64,000 nt of DNA from CAVRIA01 sp963721115 (GTDB taxonomy: Bacteria > Desulfobacterota > Binatia > HRBIN30 > CADEER01): the NCBI GenBank assembly GCA_963721115.1, contig CAVRIA010000004.1, positions 1-64,000 on the forward strand, written 5' to 3'. The position numbers were made by a program, and so were the translations under genes. This document shows positions 34,249 to 44,019 of this stretch, piece by piece (the first letter of the stretch is position 1; each line of letters starts with the position of its first letter). The notes under the pieces were generated by a model. That model made no database searches. It saw nothing but the letters and a program-made list of their open reading frames with translations, and was not told the DNA's origin.

Positions 34249-35973
34249 CTAGTCGGGGCACGGGGTCCCCAGGCAGGTGTCCGCGATCTGCGCGACCGGG
34301 CAGCTTCCGAAGTCGACGCAGCCGCGCAGGCTGTTGCCCACGGCGCGGACGATCTCGTCGACGGTGATCTCGCAGTCGCAGTTCGCATCGCCGGCCAGGC
34401 AGGCCAGCTCGGGGTCGTCTCCGCAGATACCGCGCTGTAGGGCGATGCCGATCATCCGGACCAGCTCTTCGATGTTCACCTGTCCGTCGCCGTTGCAGTC
34501 GCCGACGCAGGGCAGGTCGGGCGTCGGCGTCGGTTGGGCGCAAGACGTGGGGTCGAACGGGTTACAGGCGACGAACGCGTCGGTCGAGTTGTTGAAGTCG
34601 TTGCCGACCAGGTCCTCCGCCGCCGAGGCGAAGCCGATCCACCGCCCGTCGCCGCTGATGCTCGGCGGGAAGTCGGGAACGTTGTCGTTCGGCCGTGGGT
34701 TGGCCGGCATCTCGACGCTGACGCGCGCGATCTTGCCGAAGGTTCCGTCGTCCCGTTGCGCCAAGCGGTCGACGACGAAGACGTCGCTCTTGCGGTTGCC
34801 GTCGTCCGGGTCGAAGTTCTCGGCGTACGACGCGAAGACGACGAAACGCCCCTCTGCGTCGATGGCGGGGCCGGAGCTGAGGCCGTTCGACTGATTGCCG
34901 AAGCTGTCGACGCTGACGCGCTCGGTCTTGCCGCTCGCCCGAGTGCGAACGAAGACGTCGGGCTCGCCGTTCGTGTCGCCGGGGACGAGATTGAAGGCCT
35001 CGGACTTGAAGGCCACCAGCGCTCCGTCGAACGTGAGGGCGGGCAGGAAGCTGGTCCCGTTCGCCTGCGCGCCGTTCGAGCTCACGCTCACCCGCTCGGT
35101 CGTGCCGCCGTCCCACTCGCGAAGGAAGATGTCGATCTTCCCGTTGCTGTCGCCGTCGACGAGATTGCTCGCCGCCGACGCGAAGGCGACCACGCGGCCA
35201 TCGCCGCTGATCGCCGGGGTGATGCTGAATCCGTTCGCCTGTCCGCCGTCCGCGGCAACGCTCACCCGTTGTGTCGTGCCACCTTCGCGGTCGAACAGAA
35301 AGATGTCGGAAACGCCGTTGGTGTCGCCGTCGATCAGATTGGACGCCTGCGACTGGAAGACCACGTAGCGACCGTCGGCACTGAGGCGAGGGAAGTTGCT
35401 GGAGCCATTGGCTTGCTGCCCGTCGACGCCGACGCTGACGCGTTCCATGAGACCCAGGCTGCGATCGTAGACGAAGATGTCGTCCTTCCCGTTCGTATCG
35501 TCGGGCACGAGGTTCGAAGCCGCCGAGAAGAAGGCCACGTAGCGACCGTCGGCGCTGATCGAGGGCGCGAAGCCCCCGGGGTTGCTGTCGGCGTTCGGCC
35601 GGGTGCCGTTGAACGACTTGCTGATCTGCTCGTTGCGCGCCTCGCCCCGGTCGCGCACGAAGACGTTGTTTTTCGGATTGAGGATGCGCGGCGTGACCAG
35701 GTCGCCCGCATTCGAAGCGAAGACCGCGAAGCGGCCGTCGGAGCTGAGGGCGGGCGAGTTGCTGGTCCCCTCGGCGCTGAAGCCGGCGCTCGTCTGGCTC
35801 AGCAGCGCGATGATCGGCGACTTTCCCTGAGCCAGAAAGGGGGACGGCAGAAGGGCGATACAGAGCAGGCCGGCCGCGAGGGCGAAATTCCGGAATCCCG
35901 CCCCCCTTCGCGGCTGGGTGCCGCGGAGCGGGAGGGCCCGATTCACGTTCGCTGCTCTCGCGTCCTTTTTCAT
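34249..35973 (-). CDS. Exported TolB-like beta-propeller protein with dockerin-like C-terminus
   Basis: This protein has 574 residues. After a signal-anchor-like N-terminus (FALAAGLLCIALLPSPFLA) come at least eight propeller units of the type SADGRYVVFQSQASNL and DTNGVSDIFLFDR (PD40/TolB-like). After a PTPTPDL linker the C-terminus has two EF-hand-like loops, DCNGDGQVNIEE and DANCDCEITVDE, with the paired layout of type I dockerins. Dockerins bind cohesin domains, and the next gene encodes a cohesin-like domain 65 bases downstream. The ATG at 35973 follows GAGGGGAAG. The function of the propeller is unknown. Confidence 0.82.
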   Translation of the reverse strand: MKKDARAANVNRALPLRGTQPRRGAGFRNFALAAGLLCIALLPSPFLAQGKSPIIALLSQTSAGFSAEGTSNSPALSSDGRFAVFASNAGDLVTPRILNPKNNVFVRDRGEARNEQISKSFNGTRPNADSNPGGFAPSISADGRYVAFFSAASNLVPDDTNGKDDIFVYDRSLGLMERVSVGVDGQQANGSSNFPRLSADGRYVVFQSQASNLIDGDTNGVSDIFLFDREGGTTQRVSVAADGGQANGFSITPAISGDGRVVAFASAASNLVDGDSNGKIDIFLREWDGGTTERVSVSSNGAQANGTSFLPALTFDGALVAFKSEAFNLVPGDTNGEPDVFVRTRASGKTERVSVDSFGNQSNGLSSGPAIDAEGRFVVFASYAENFDPDDGNRKSDVFVVDRLAQRDDGTFGKIARVSVEMPANPRPNDNVPDFPPSISGDGRWIGFASAAEDLVGNDFNNSTDAFVACNPFDPTSCAQPTPTPDLPCVGDCNGDGQVNIEELVRMIGIALQRGICGDDPELACLAGDANCDCEITVDEIVRAVGNSLRGCVDFGSCPVAQIADTCLGTPCPD

Positions 35974-36096
35974 CTTCCCCTCGCCCGGCACGCCGGGCGG
36001 CAGTTTCCTTAAACTGGCCGACGAAAGTCAAGCCTCAAAGAGAGGCACGACAATCTATCCTTTTATTGCACGCGGCGGCTCGTGCGCCCCGAGCCA

Positions 36097-37029
36097 TCAG
36101 GCCAGGCCTTCGACGAGGGCGGTGCTGAGATAGCGCTCGGTGGAGCTGGGCAGGATCGCGACGATCAGCTTGCCCTCGTTCTCGGGACGCGCGGCGACCC
36201 TGAGCGCCGCCCAGACGGCGGCACCGCTGGAGATCCCACAGGGGATCCCCTCCTCCTGGCCGACCCGCCGGGCCGTCTCCAGGGCGGCCTGGTCCGTCAC
36301 CGCAACGACCTCGTCGATGATGTCCGTGTTCAGGATGGCGGGAATGAAACCGGCGCCGATTCCCTGGATGGCGTGGCGGCCGGGCTGCCCGCCCGCGAGC
36401 ACGGGCGACGAAGCGGGCTCGACCGCGACGGCCCGGAAGGAGGGCTTCTTCGCCTTGATGACCTCGCTGACGCCGGTGATGGTGCCCCCCGTTCCGACCC
36501 CGCTGACGAGGACGTCCACCCGGCCATCGGTGTCCTCCCAGATCTCGGTCGCGGTCGTCCGGCGGTGGATGTCGGGGTTGGCGGGGTTCTGGAATTGCTG
36601 CGGGATGAAGGCGTGCGGGTGCTCGGTGGCGAGCTCCTCCGCCTTGCGAATGGCTCCCGTCATTCCTTCCGACGCCGGGGTCAGGATGAGGTCGGCGCCG
36701 AGGAAGCGCAGCAGCTTGCGGCGCTCCATGCTCATCGAGTCGGGCATGGTGAGGATCAGCTTGTAGCCGCGGGCCGCCGCGACGAAGGCGAGGGCGATGC
36801 CGGTGTTGCCGCTCGTCGGCTCGACGATCACCGTGTCCTTGGTCAGCTTGCCGGCCTTTTCCGCCGCGTCGATCATGTTGACGCCGATGCGGTCCTTGAC
36901 GCTGCTGAGAGGGTTGAAGAACTCGCACTTGGCGTAGATCTCGGCGGGGAGACCGGCGGCAACCCGGTTCAGGCGCACGAGCGGAGTGTGGCCAATGGTC
37001 TCGGTGATGTCCTTGAACAATCGCGCCAT
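36097..37029 (-). CDS. cysK: Cysteine synthase A
   Basis: This 310-residue PLP enzyme makes cysteine from O-acetylserine and sulfide. Lys45 in SSVKDRIG forms the Schiff base, PTSGNTGIAL binds the substrate, and GVGTGGTITG binds the cofactor phosphate. Its family length and overall sequence are typical of CysK rather than cystathionine beta-synthase. I chose the ATG at 37029, preceded by GGAGGCGATTCAC, over an upstream in-frame codon. Confidence 0.95.
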   Translation of the reverse strand: MARLFKDITETIGHTPLVRLNRVAAGLPAEIYAKCEFFNPLSSVKDRIGVNMIDAAEKAGKLTKDTVIVEPTSGNTGIALAFVAAARGYKLILTMPDSMSMERRKLLRFLGADLILTPASEGMTGAIRKAEELATEHPHAFIPQQFQNPANPDIHRRTTATEIWEDTDGRVDVLVSGVGTGGTITGVSEVIKAKKPSFRAVAVEPASSPVLAGGQPGRHAIQGIGAGFIPAILNTDIIDEVVAVTDQAALETARRVGQEEGIPCGISSGAAVWAALRVAARPENEGKLIVAILPSSTERYLSTALVEGLA

Positions 37030-37177
37030 GTGAATCGCCTCCGACGGTGCGCCCGCTGCTCGGTGCACGGATCGCTTCCCTATCGCGGCGCGCCCGACAG
37101 CACAACCGCGCCGAGGGGGGCAACGGCGTGCCGGTCGGTGCGGGCGTGCATCGAGCCGCGAGCGGAGGCGGGCTCCC

Positions 37178-38629
37178 TCAGCCCGCGAGCTTCTCCTTGA
37201 GCAGGGCGTTGACCTTCTGCGGGTTCGCTTTGCCCTCGGTCGCCTTCATCACCTGACCGACGAAGAAGCCGAAGAGCTTGTCCCTGCCGCCGCGGTACTG
37301 CTCCACCTTGTCGGCGTTGGCGCCGAGGACCGAATCGACCGCGGCCGTGAGCACCGAGTCGTCCGAGACCTGGTCGAGGCCCTTGTCGGCGACGATCGCC
37401 TGCGGCGCCGCGCCGCTGCTCGCCATCTCCTCGAACACGCTCTTCGCGATCTTGCCGCTGATCCGGCCGTCGTCGATCAGGCGCACCAGGCCGGCGAGAT
37501 TGTCGGGAGACACCGGCCACTCGCGGATCACCAGCGCCGCGTCGAGCTTTCTCTCGCGAACCACCCGCAGCACGTCGCCCATCACCCAGTTGCTGATCGC
37601 CTTGGCGTTGTCGTGCGCCGTCACCGCCTTCTCGTAGTAGTCGGCGAGGTCCTTGCGAGCGGTGAGGACCTCGGCATCGTAGAGCGGAATCTGGTAGTCG
37701 CGCACGAAGCGCTCGCAGCGGGCGTCGGGAAGCTCGGGGAGCGAGCGTCGAGCCTCTTCGACCCACTCCTCGGCCACCTCGAGGGGGAGCAGGTCGGGCT
37801 CCGGGAAGTAGCGGTAGTCGTGGGCGTGCTCCTTCGAACGCATGGAGCGGGTCACCTCCCGATTCGCGTCCCACAGGCGCGTCTCCTGCGTGACGTGGCC
37901 GCCGGAACGGAGCAGGTCGATCTGGCGCGCGATCTCGTACTCCAGCGCGCGCTCGACGTTGCGGAACGAGTTGACGTTCTTGATCTCGGTCCTGGTGCCG
38001 AGCGCGTCGGAGCCGCGCGGGCGCACCGAGACGTTGGCGTCGCAGCGGAAGCTGCCCTCCTCCATGTTGCCGTCGCAGACCTCGAGATACTGGAGGATGG
38101 CGCGGAGCTTGCGAAGGTAGGCTCCCGCCTCGGCGGCGGAGCGGATGTCGGGCTCGCTGACGATCTCCAGCAGAGGGACGCCCGAGCGGTTGTAGTCCAC
38201 CAGGCTGGCGTCGCCGTGCGCGTCGTGGATGTTCTTGCCGGTGTCCTCTTCCATGTGGATGCGCGTCAGGCGCACCGACTTCCCGGTGCCGTCCACGAAG
38301 ATGTCGATGTGCCCTTCCACGCAGATGGGGAGCTCGTACTGGGTGATCTGATACCCCTTGGGCAGGTCCGGGTAGAAGTAGTTCTTGCGCGCCCAGCGGC
38401 TGCGGGGGGCGATCCGGCAGTGGGTGGCGAGCCCGGCCTTGACGGCGAACTCGACGACCCTGCGGTTGAGGACCGGAAGGACGCCGGGCATTCCCAGGCA
38501 GAGCGGGCAGGTGTTTTCGTTGGGGAGGGCGCCGAAGGCGGCCGAGCAGGCGCAGAAGATCTTGGAGTCGGTCAGCAGCTCCGCGTGTACTTCGAGGCCG
38601 ATGACTGCTTCGTAGTCCATGGACGTCAA
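37178..38629 (-). CDS. gatB: Asp/Glu-tRNA amidotransferase subunit B
   Basis: This 483-residue subunit of the GatCAB complex phosphorylates and positions mischarged Glu-tRNA(Gln) or Asp-tRNA(Asn). YEAVIGLEVHAEL opens the catalytic cradle, and CPLCLGMPGVLPVLN carries zinc-site cysteines together with the upstream CAC. RKNYFYPDLPKGYQITQ is a family signature, and the C-terminal YqeY-like tail domain is complete. It lies 22 bases after gatA. The intact frame confirms that the region is a working gatCAB operon. Confidence 0.96.
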   Translation of the reverse strand: MTSMDYEAVIGLEVHAELLTDSKIFCACSAAFGALPNENTCPLCLGMPGVLPVLNRRVVEFAVKAGLATHCRIAPRSRWARKNYFYPDLPKGYQITQYELPICVEGHIDIFVDGTGKSVRLTRIHMEEDTGKNIHDAHGDASLVDYNRSGVPLLEIVSEPDIRSAAEAGAYLRKLRAILQYLEVCDGNMEEGSFRCDANVSVRPRGSDALGTRTEIKNVNSFRNVERALEYEIARQIDLLRSGGHVTQETRLWDANREVTRSMRSKEHAHDYRYFPEPDLLPLEVAEEWVEEARRSLPELPDARCERFVRDYQIPLYDAEVLTARKDLADYYEKAVTAHDNAKAISNWVMGDVLRVVRERKLDAALVIREWPVSPDNLAGLVRLIDDGRISGKIAKSVFEEMASSGAAPQAIVADKGLDQVSDDSVLTAAVDSVLGANADKVEQYRGGRDKLFGFFVGQVMKATEGKANPQKVNALLKEKLAG

Positions 38630-38651
38630 TGACTCCCCGCACCGGACCGGT

Positions 38652-40128
<1,477 letters not shown>

Positions 40129-40195
40129 CAACGTTTGCGTGGATGTGCGGCAGCGCGGCGAGCACAGCGGGCGGATGGGAACGCCGCTGCGACGA

Positions 40196-40484
40196 TCACT
40201 CGATGATCTTCGGAACCTTGAAGAATCGATCGTCTCGGGACGGGGCGTTGGCCAACCAGTGCTCGGGGGCCGGGCGGTTGCGCGACCGCGTCCTCTCGGT
40301 AGGGCGTCGCCATGGGCACGATGTGGGCCGTCGGTTCGACGTCCGCGGTCTCGAGGTCGTTCAAGCGTTCGAAGTGGGCCAGAATGTGGCCGAGCTGCTC
40401 GGTGAAGGCCGCCTCTTCCTCCGCAGTCAGCGCCAGGCGGGCCAGTGACGCGACGTGGCGGACTTGCTCGCGGCTGATCGCCAT
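40196..40484 (-). CDS. gatC: Asp/Glu-tRNA amidotransferase subunit C (frameshifted)
   Basis: GatC, about 96 residues, stabilises the GatAB interface. The N-terminus ISREQVRHVASLARLALTAE is typical. The C-terminus NAPSRDDRFFKVPKIIE is found in another frame and ends at the stop at 40196. The frame change lies near 40270, and the total of 289 bases is 3n+1. The ATG at 40484 is the only reasonable start. It is the first gene of gatCAB, with 67 bases to gatA. Confidence 0.85.
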
Positions 40485-40540
40485 GCGGCTGCTGTAACAC
40501 AGGGGGTGGACCGGTTCAACGCGCCGAAATGCGCCGAGGC

Positions 40541-40646
40541 GGGTGCGCCGGTGAGCCGGTGAGCCGGTTCGGACTTTCTCCTTCCCAGTCCTCGCCCTGA
40601 TCCCGCACTCACTGGCGCACCGGCTCGACTGGCGCACCGGCGCACC
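40541..40646. repeat. Imperfect inverted repeat upstream of gatC
   Basis: GGTGCGCCGGTGAGCCGGTGAGCCGG near 40542 is inverted at CCGGCTCGACTGGCGCACCGGCGCACC (quoted in two parts: CCGGCTCGACTGG and CGCACCGGCGCACC, ending about 40646). It lies between the divergent gatC and yraN genes. It may be a dispersed palindromic element or affect both promoters. Confidence 0.5.
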
Positions 40647-40723
40647 TCTCGACTCTACTCCCTTGGCGGTACAGCCGCATCGGCCTATACAGCCTACACA
40701 GGATCCACGACGCGTATCGGCAG

Positions 40724-41095
40724 ATGACGGACCCGCGAAGAGTGCTCGGCGCCGAGGGCGAGAAGGCTGCGGAGGAGTTCCTGCGTCGCCAGCGCTACGT
40801 CATCCTGGCGCGCAACTACCGGTGGCGGCGCGGCGAGGTCGACCTCGTCGCGCTCGACGGGCGCACGGTCGTGTTCGTCGAGGTGAAGACGCGGCGCGGC
40901 GAGGTGTACGGCACGCCGTTCGAGGCGGTGGACGAGCGCAAGCAGCGGCAGATCGTCGGTGCGGCGCGGCACTTCGTCGCCGAGCACCGCCTGCACGACC
41001 GCCTGGCGCGATTCGACGTCGTCGGCGTCTGGTGGGAGGACGGCCGCGTCGCCTGCGAGCTGGTGAAGAACGCCTTCGACGTCAGCGGATGGTAG
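40724..41095 (+). CDS. YraN family (UPF0102) putative endonuclease
   Basis: The 123-residue protein matches UPF0102. It has the PD-(D/E)xK nuclease fold pattern: GEKAAEEFL near the N-terminus, then GEVDLVALDGRTVVFVEVKTR, which carries the catalytic Asp, Glu and Lys. In vivo function is not established; related proteins are linked to Holliday-junction or DNA-uptake processes. The C-terminal segment FDVVGVWW is also typical. The gene is followed by serS on the same strand after 75 bases. Confidence 0.88.
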   Translation: MTDPRRVLGAEGEKAAEEFLRRQRYVILARNYRWRRGEVDLVALDGRTVVFVEVKTRRGEVYGTPFEAVDERKQRQIVGAARHFVAEHRLHDRLARFDVVGVWWEDGRVACELVKNAFDVSGW

Positions 41096-41170
41096 AGGGC
41101 CGCCGCGGCGAGGCGAGGCGCCCGCGGGCAACCTTCACTCGCCCCGATCTTCATGCTAACCGACAGCCTC

Positions 41171-42448
41171 ATGCTCGACATTCGCCTGCTCCGCGAGCGC
41201 CCCGACGAGGTGAAGAACGAACTTTCGAAGGTCGGCGTCGCGCCCTCTCAGGTGGACGAGGTCCTCGCCGCCGACGGTCGCCGGCGCCGTCTGATCACCG
41301 ACGTGGAAGGGCTGCGCGCCCGGCGCGCGGAGACCTCGCGGCAGATCGGCGCGCTGCCGGCCGATCAGCGCCAGAGCGCCGTGGCGGAGATGCGCGCCGT
41401 GGGCGACCGCATCGCCGCGCTCGACAAGGAGGTCGCGGAAGCCGAGGCGGCCTTCGAGAGCGCGATGCTCGAGCTCCCCAACATTCCTCATCCCGCGGTT
41501 CCGGTCGGCCCCGACGAGAGCGCCAACGTCGTCGTCCGCGTCGTCGGCGACGAGCGGGAGATGAGCTTCGCGCCGCGCCCGCACTGGGAGATCGGCGAGG
41601 ACCTCGGCCTGATCGACTTCGCGCGCGGCGTCAAGATCTCCGGCTCGCGGTTCTACGTGCTCACCGGACTCGGTGCCAGGCTGCAGCGCGCCCTGATCGG
41701 TTGGATGCTCGACCTGCACGTCGGCGAGCACGGGTACTCGGAGATCTACCCGCCGGCCATGGTCAAGCGCGAATGTCTGGTCGGCACCGGCAATCTTCCG
41801 AAGTTCGGCGACAACCTGTACCACGACGCGGAGGAGGACTTCTGGTTCGTTCCCACCGCCGAGGTGCCGGTGACCAATCTCTACCGCGAAGAGGTGCTGG
41901 AGGCGGGACGCCTGCCGATCTACCACGTCGCCTACACGCCTTGCTTTCGGCGCGAGAAGATGTCCGCCGGTCGCGACGTGCGCGGCATCAAGCGCGGCCA
42001 CCAGTTCGACAAGGTGGAGATGGTGAAGTTCGTCGAGCCGGAGACCTCCGATCGGGAGCTGGTGGGCCTGCTCGACGACGCCGAGGACGTGGCGCGGCGG
42101 CTCGGCCTGCGGCATCGGGTCGTGCAGATGTGCACGGGCGACCTCAGCTTCGTGGCGGCGATGAAGTACGACGTCGAGGTGTGGGCCCCGGGCTGCGGCG
42201 AATGGCTCGAGGTGAGCTCGTGCTCGAACTTTCGCGACTTCCAGGCGCGCCGCGCCGGCATCCGCTACCGCCCCGCGCCGCAGGCCAAGCCGCAGTTCGT
42301 CCACACCCTGAACGGCTCGGGGCTCGCCTTGCCGCGGGTCCTGATCGCCGTTCTCGAGACGTACCAGCAGGCGGACGGTGGAGTGGTGATCCCCGAAGTG
42401 TTGCGCCCGTACATGGGAGGAATGGAGCGCCTGTCGCCGCCGAGCTGA
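41171..42448 (+). CDS. serS: Seryl-tRNA synthetase
   Basis: This 425-residue class II aminoacyl-tRNA synthetase has an N-terminal coiled-coil arm (residues about 30-105) that recognises the long variable arm of tRNA(Ser). The catalytic core has motif 2 (TPCFRREKMSAGRDVRGIKR, split here by the ATP loop) and motif 3 (GLALPRVLIAVLETY). I use the ATG at 41171 (MLDIRLLRERPDEV), the canonical start, instead of 41153. A second upstream in-frame ATG exists but lacks family support. Confidence 0.95.
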   Translation: MLDIRLLRERPDEVKNELSKVGVAPSQVDEVLAADGRRRRLITDVEGLRARRAETSRQIGALPADQRQSAVAEMRAVGDRIAALDKEVAEAEAAFESAMLELPNIPHPAVPVGPDESANVVVRVVGDEREMSFAPRPHWEIGEDLGLIDFARGVKISGSRFYVLTGLGARLQRALIGWMLDLHVGEHGYSEIYPPAMVKRECLVGTGNLPKFGDNLYHDAEEDFWFVPTAEVPVTNLYREEVLEAGRLPIYHVAYTPCFRREKMSAGRDVRGIKRGHQFDKVEMVKFVEPETSDRELVGLLDDAEDVARRLGLRHRVVQMCTGDLSFVAAMKYDVEVWAPGCGEWLEVSSCSNFRDFQARRAGIRYRPAPQAKPQFVHTLNGSGLALPRVLIAVLETYQQADGGVVIPEVLRPYMGGMERLSPPS

Positions 42449-42838
42449 TTGCCGCGCCCGATCTCCGCCGCGAAAATGCCGCACTCTCGAGGCGGCGAGA
42501 AGAAAAGGGGGTTGGAAAGGCCGGGGCTTTGGTGCTAGCGTCAGCGGGCGTCGGATGCTGCAGAGATGACGAGGTGCGCCTCCGAACACCTCCAGACGAC
42601 GGGACTCGACAACGTCTACCGATACCAAATCCACGTGTTCGCCCCTGGTACTCGTTGGGCTCCCGGTGGCTGAAGTGCACCGCCGCCGAGCAGATCGACG
42701 GGGCCGGCAGGTCGCCTGTTTCAAGGCGGCGGCCGAGCGCAGACGGATCGCGGATTCCCGGGAGTAGCGTCCTTCCGATCGGAAGGGCCCGCGACGAGCT
42801 CCGCCCGAAAGTGAATCGGAAGGGCGGAAGGAGGAGTC
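42449..42838. other. 390-bp intergenic region after serS
   Basis: No gene, tRNA cloverleaf or clear hairpin is visible in this stretch. Its right end contains the ribosome-binding site for the DHH protein (GGCGGAAGGAGGAGTC, about 42821-42836). A promoter for that gene is expected here. Confidence 0.4.
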
Positions 42839-43978
42839 ATGGCAGAGAGATCTGTGGAATCGCTGGCCGAGCCGCGTTTGCGGCCGGTGAAGCGAAGCGA
42901 ACCGACGGAGGCGCCGCCGAATCGGTGGGCGGACCTCTCGGCGGCGCTCGAAAAACATAGGGGTGAACGACTTTTGATTCTGCTGACCGGATATCCCGAC
43001 CCGGACAACATCGGATCCGGGTTGGCGCTGCAATTGCTCGCGCGCACCTTCGACATCGATTCCCGCTTGTTGTCCTTCTTCGAGGTGAGCCACCAGGAGA
43101 ACCGCGCTCTGGTGAAACAGCTCGAGCTCGACCTCGGACTGTACGAGGATCGGTGCGATCTCGCCGCGTACTCGCTCTATGCATTCGTCGACACGCAGCG
43201 CATCGAGACCCCGATCCAGGAGCAGCTGCAGGACAAGACGTTTCTCGCCTTCGTCGACCACCACAAAAAGCTCGGCGAGATGGCCGCCGAGTTCGTCGAC
43301 GTGCGCGAGGATGCCGGCTCGACGTGTGGAATCTTCGCCGACTATCTCCGGCAGGCCTTTCCGGAGGGGCTCAACCCCAACGACCCCGATCACGTCAAGC
43401 TGGCGACGGCTCTGATGCACGGGATCCGATCCGATACGCGACTGCTCCTCGAGGCGTCGCGCCTCGACTTCGAGGGCGCCGCTTTTCTGTGGCCGGCGGT
43501 CGATCAGGCGCTGCTGCGCAAGATCTCGGCCCAGTCGCTGAGCCCGGCGGTGATGGACATGATCCAGGCCGCTCTGGAGCGGCGGCGGGTGTACGACAAC
43601 TTCCTGTTCAGCGACGTGGGCTTCGTGCGCAAGGAGCACCGCGACGGAATCCCGCAGGCGGCGGACTTCCTTCTGTCGCGGGCCGGCATCGACACCGTGT
43701 TGGTCTTCGGCGTGGTGGACGGCCGAACCGTCGACGGCTCGTTGCGCACGCGCAGCGACACCGTCAACCCGGACGCGTTTCTCAAGAAGGCGTTCGGGAT
43801 CGACGAGGAGCGCGGCTCGCACTACGGCGGCGGCAACGTGCGGGACAAGGGGGGCTTCCAGATCCCGATCGGCTTCCTCGCCCAGCACAAGGACCGCGAG
43901 CAGCTCTACCGTCTGGCCTGCGAGATCATTCACGAGAAGTTCCTCGAGGCGATCGGCCGGCAGGACTCCACTGGATAG
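42839..43978 (+). CDS. DHH family phosphoesterase
   Basis: This 379-residue protein belongs to the DHH/DHHA1 superfamily, which includes NrnA-type oligoribonucleases and pAp phosphatases. The DHH core reads GYPDPDNIGSGLAL (usually HxNPDGDAIGS), FVDTQR and VDHHKK, and TALMHGIRSDT carries a further aspartate. The C-terminal DHHA1 domain has the substrate loop SHYGGGNVRDKGGFQIP. The first histidine of motif I appears to be replaced by Gly-Tyr, so the metal site may differ from typical members. The ribosome-binding site GGAAGGAGGAGTC supports the ATG. Confidence 0.85.
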   Translation: MAERSVESLAEPRLRPVKRSEPTEAPPNRWADLSAALEKHRGERLLILLTGYPDPDNIGSGLALQLLARTFDIDSRLLSFFEVSHQENRALVKQLELDLGLYEDRCDLAAYSLYAFVDTQRIETPIQEQLQDKTFLAFVDHHKKLGEMAAEFVDVREDAGSTCGIFADYLRQAFPEGLNPNDPDHVKLATALMHGIRSDTRLLLEASRLDFEGAAFLWPAVDQALLRKISAQSLSPAVMDMIQAALERRRVYDNFLFSDVGFVRKEHRDGIPQAADFLLSRAGIDTVLVFGVVDGRTVDGSLRTRSDTVNPDAFLKKAFGIDEERGSHYGGGNVRDKGGFQIPIGFLAQHKDREQLYRLACEIIHEKFLEAIGRQDSTG

Positions 43979-44019
43979 GTTGTTGGGTTGTCGAGCTGTT
44001 GGGTCGTGTCAGGGGAGAC

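Noticed and set aside
36082..37200. 372-residue plus-strand ORF opposite cysK
   Set aside because: Antisense shadow; cysK is unambiguous on the other strand.
40663..42960. 765-residue plus-strand ORF covering yraN and serS in another frame
   Set aside because: Arg/Ala/Gly-rich composition typical of a frame shadow; no motifs.
41156..43933. 925-residue minus-strand ORF opposite serS and the DHH gene
   Set aside because: It is an antisense shadow in GC-rich DNA with no family features; both opposite genes are clear.
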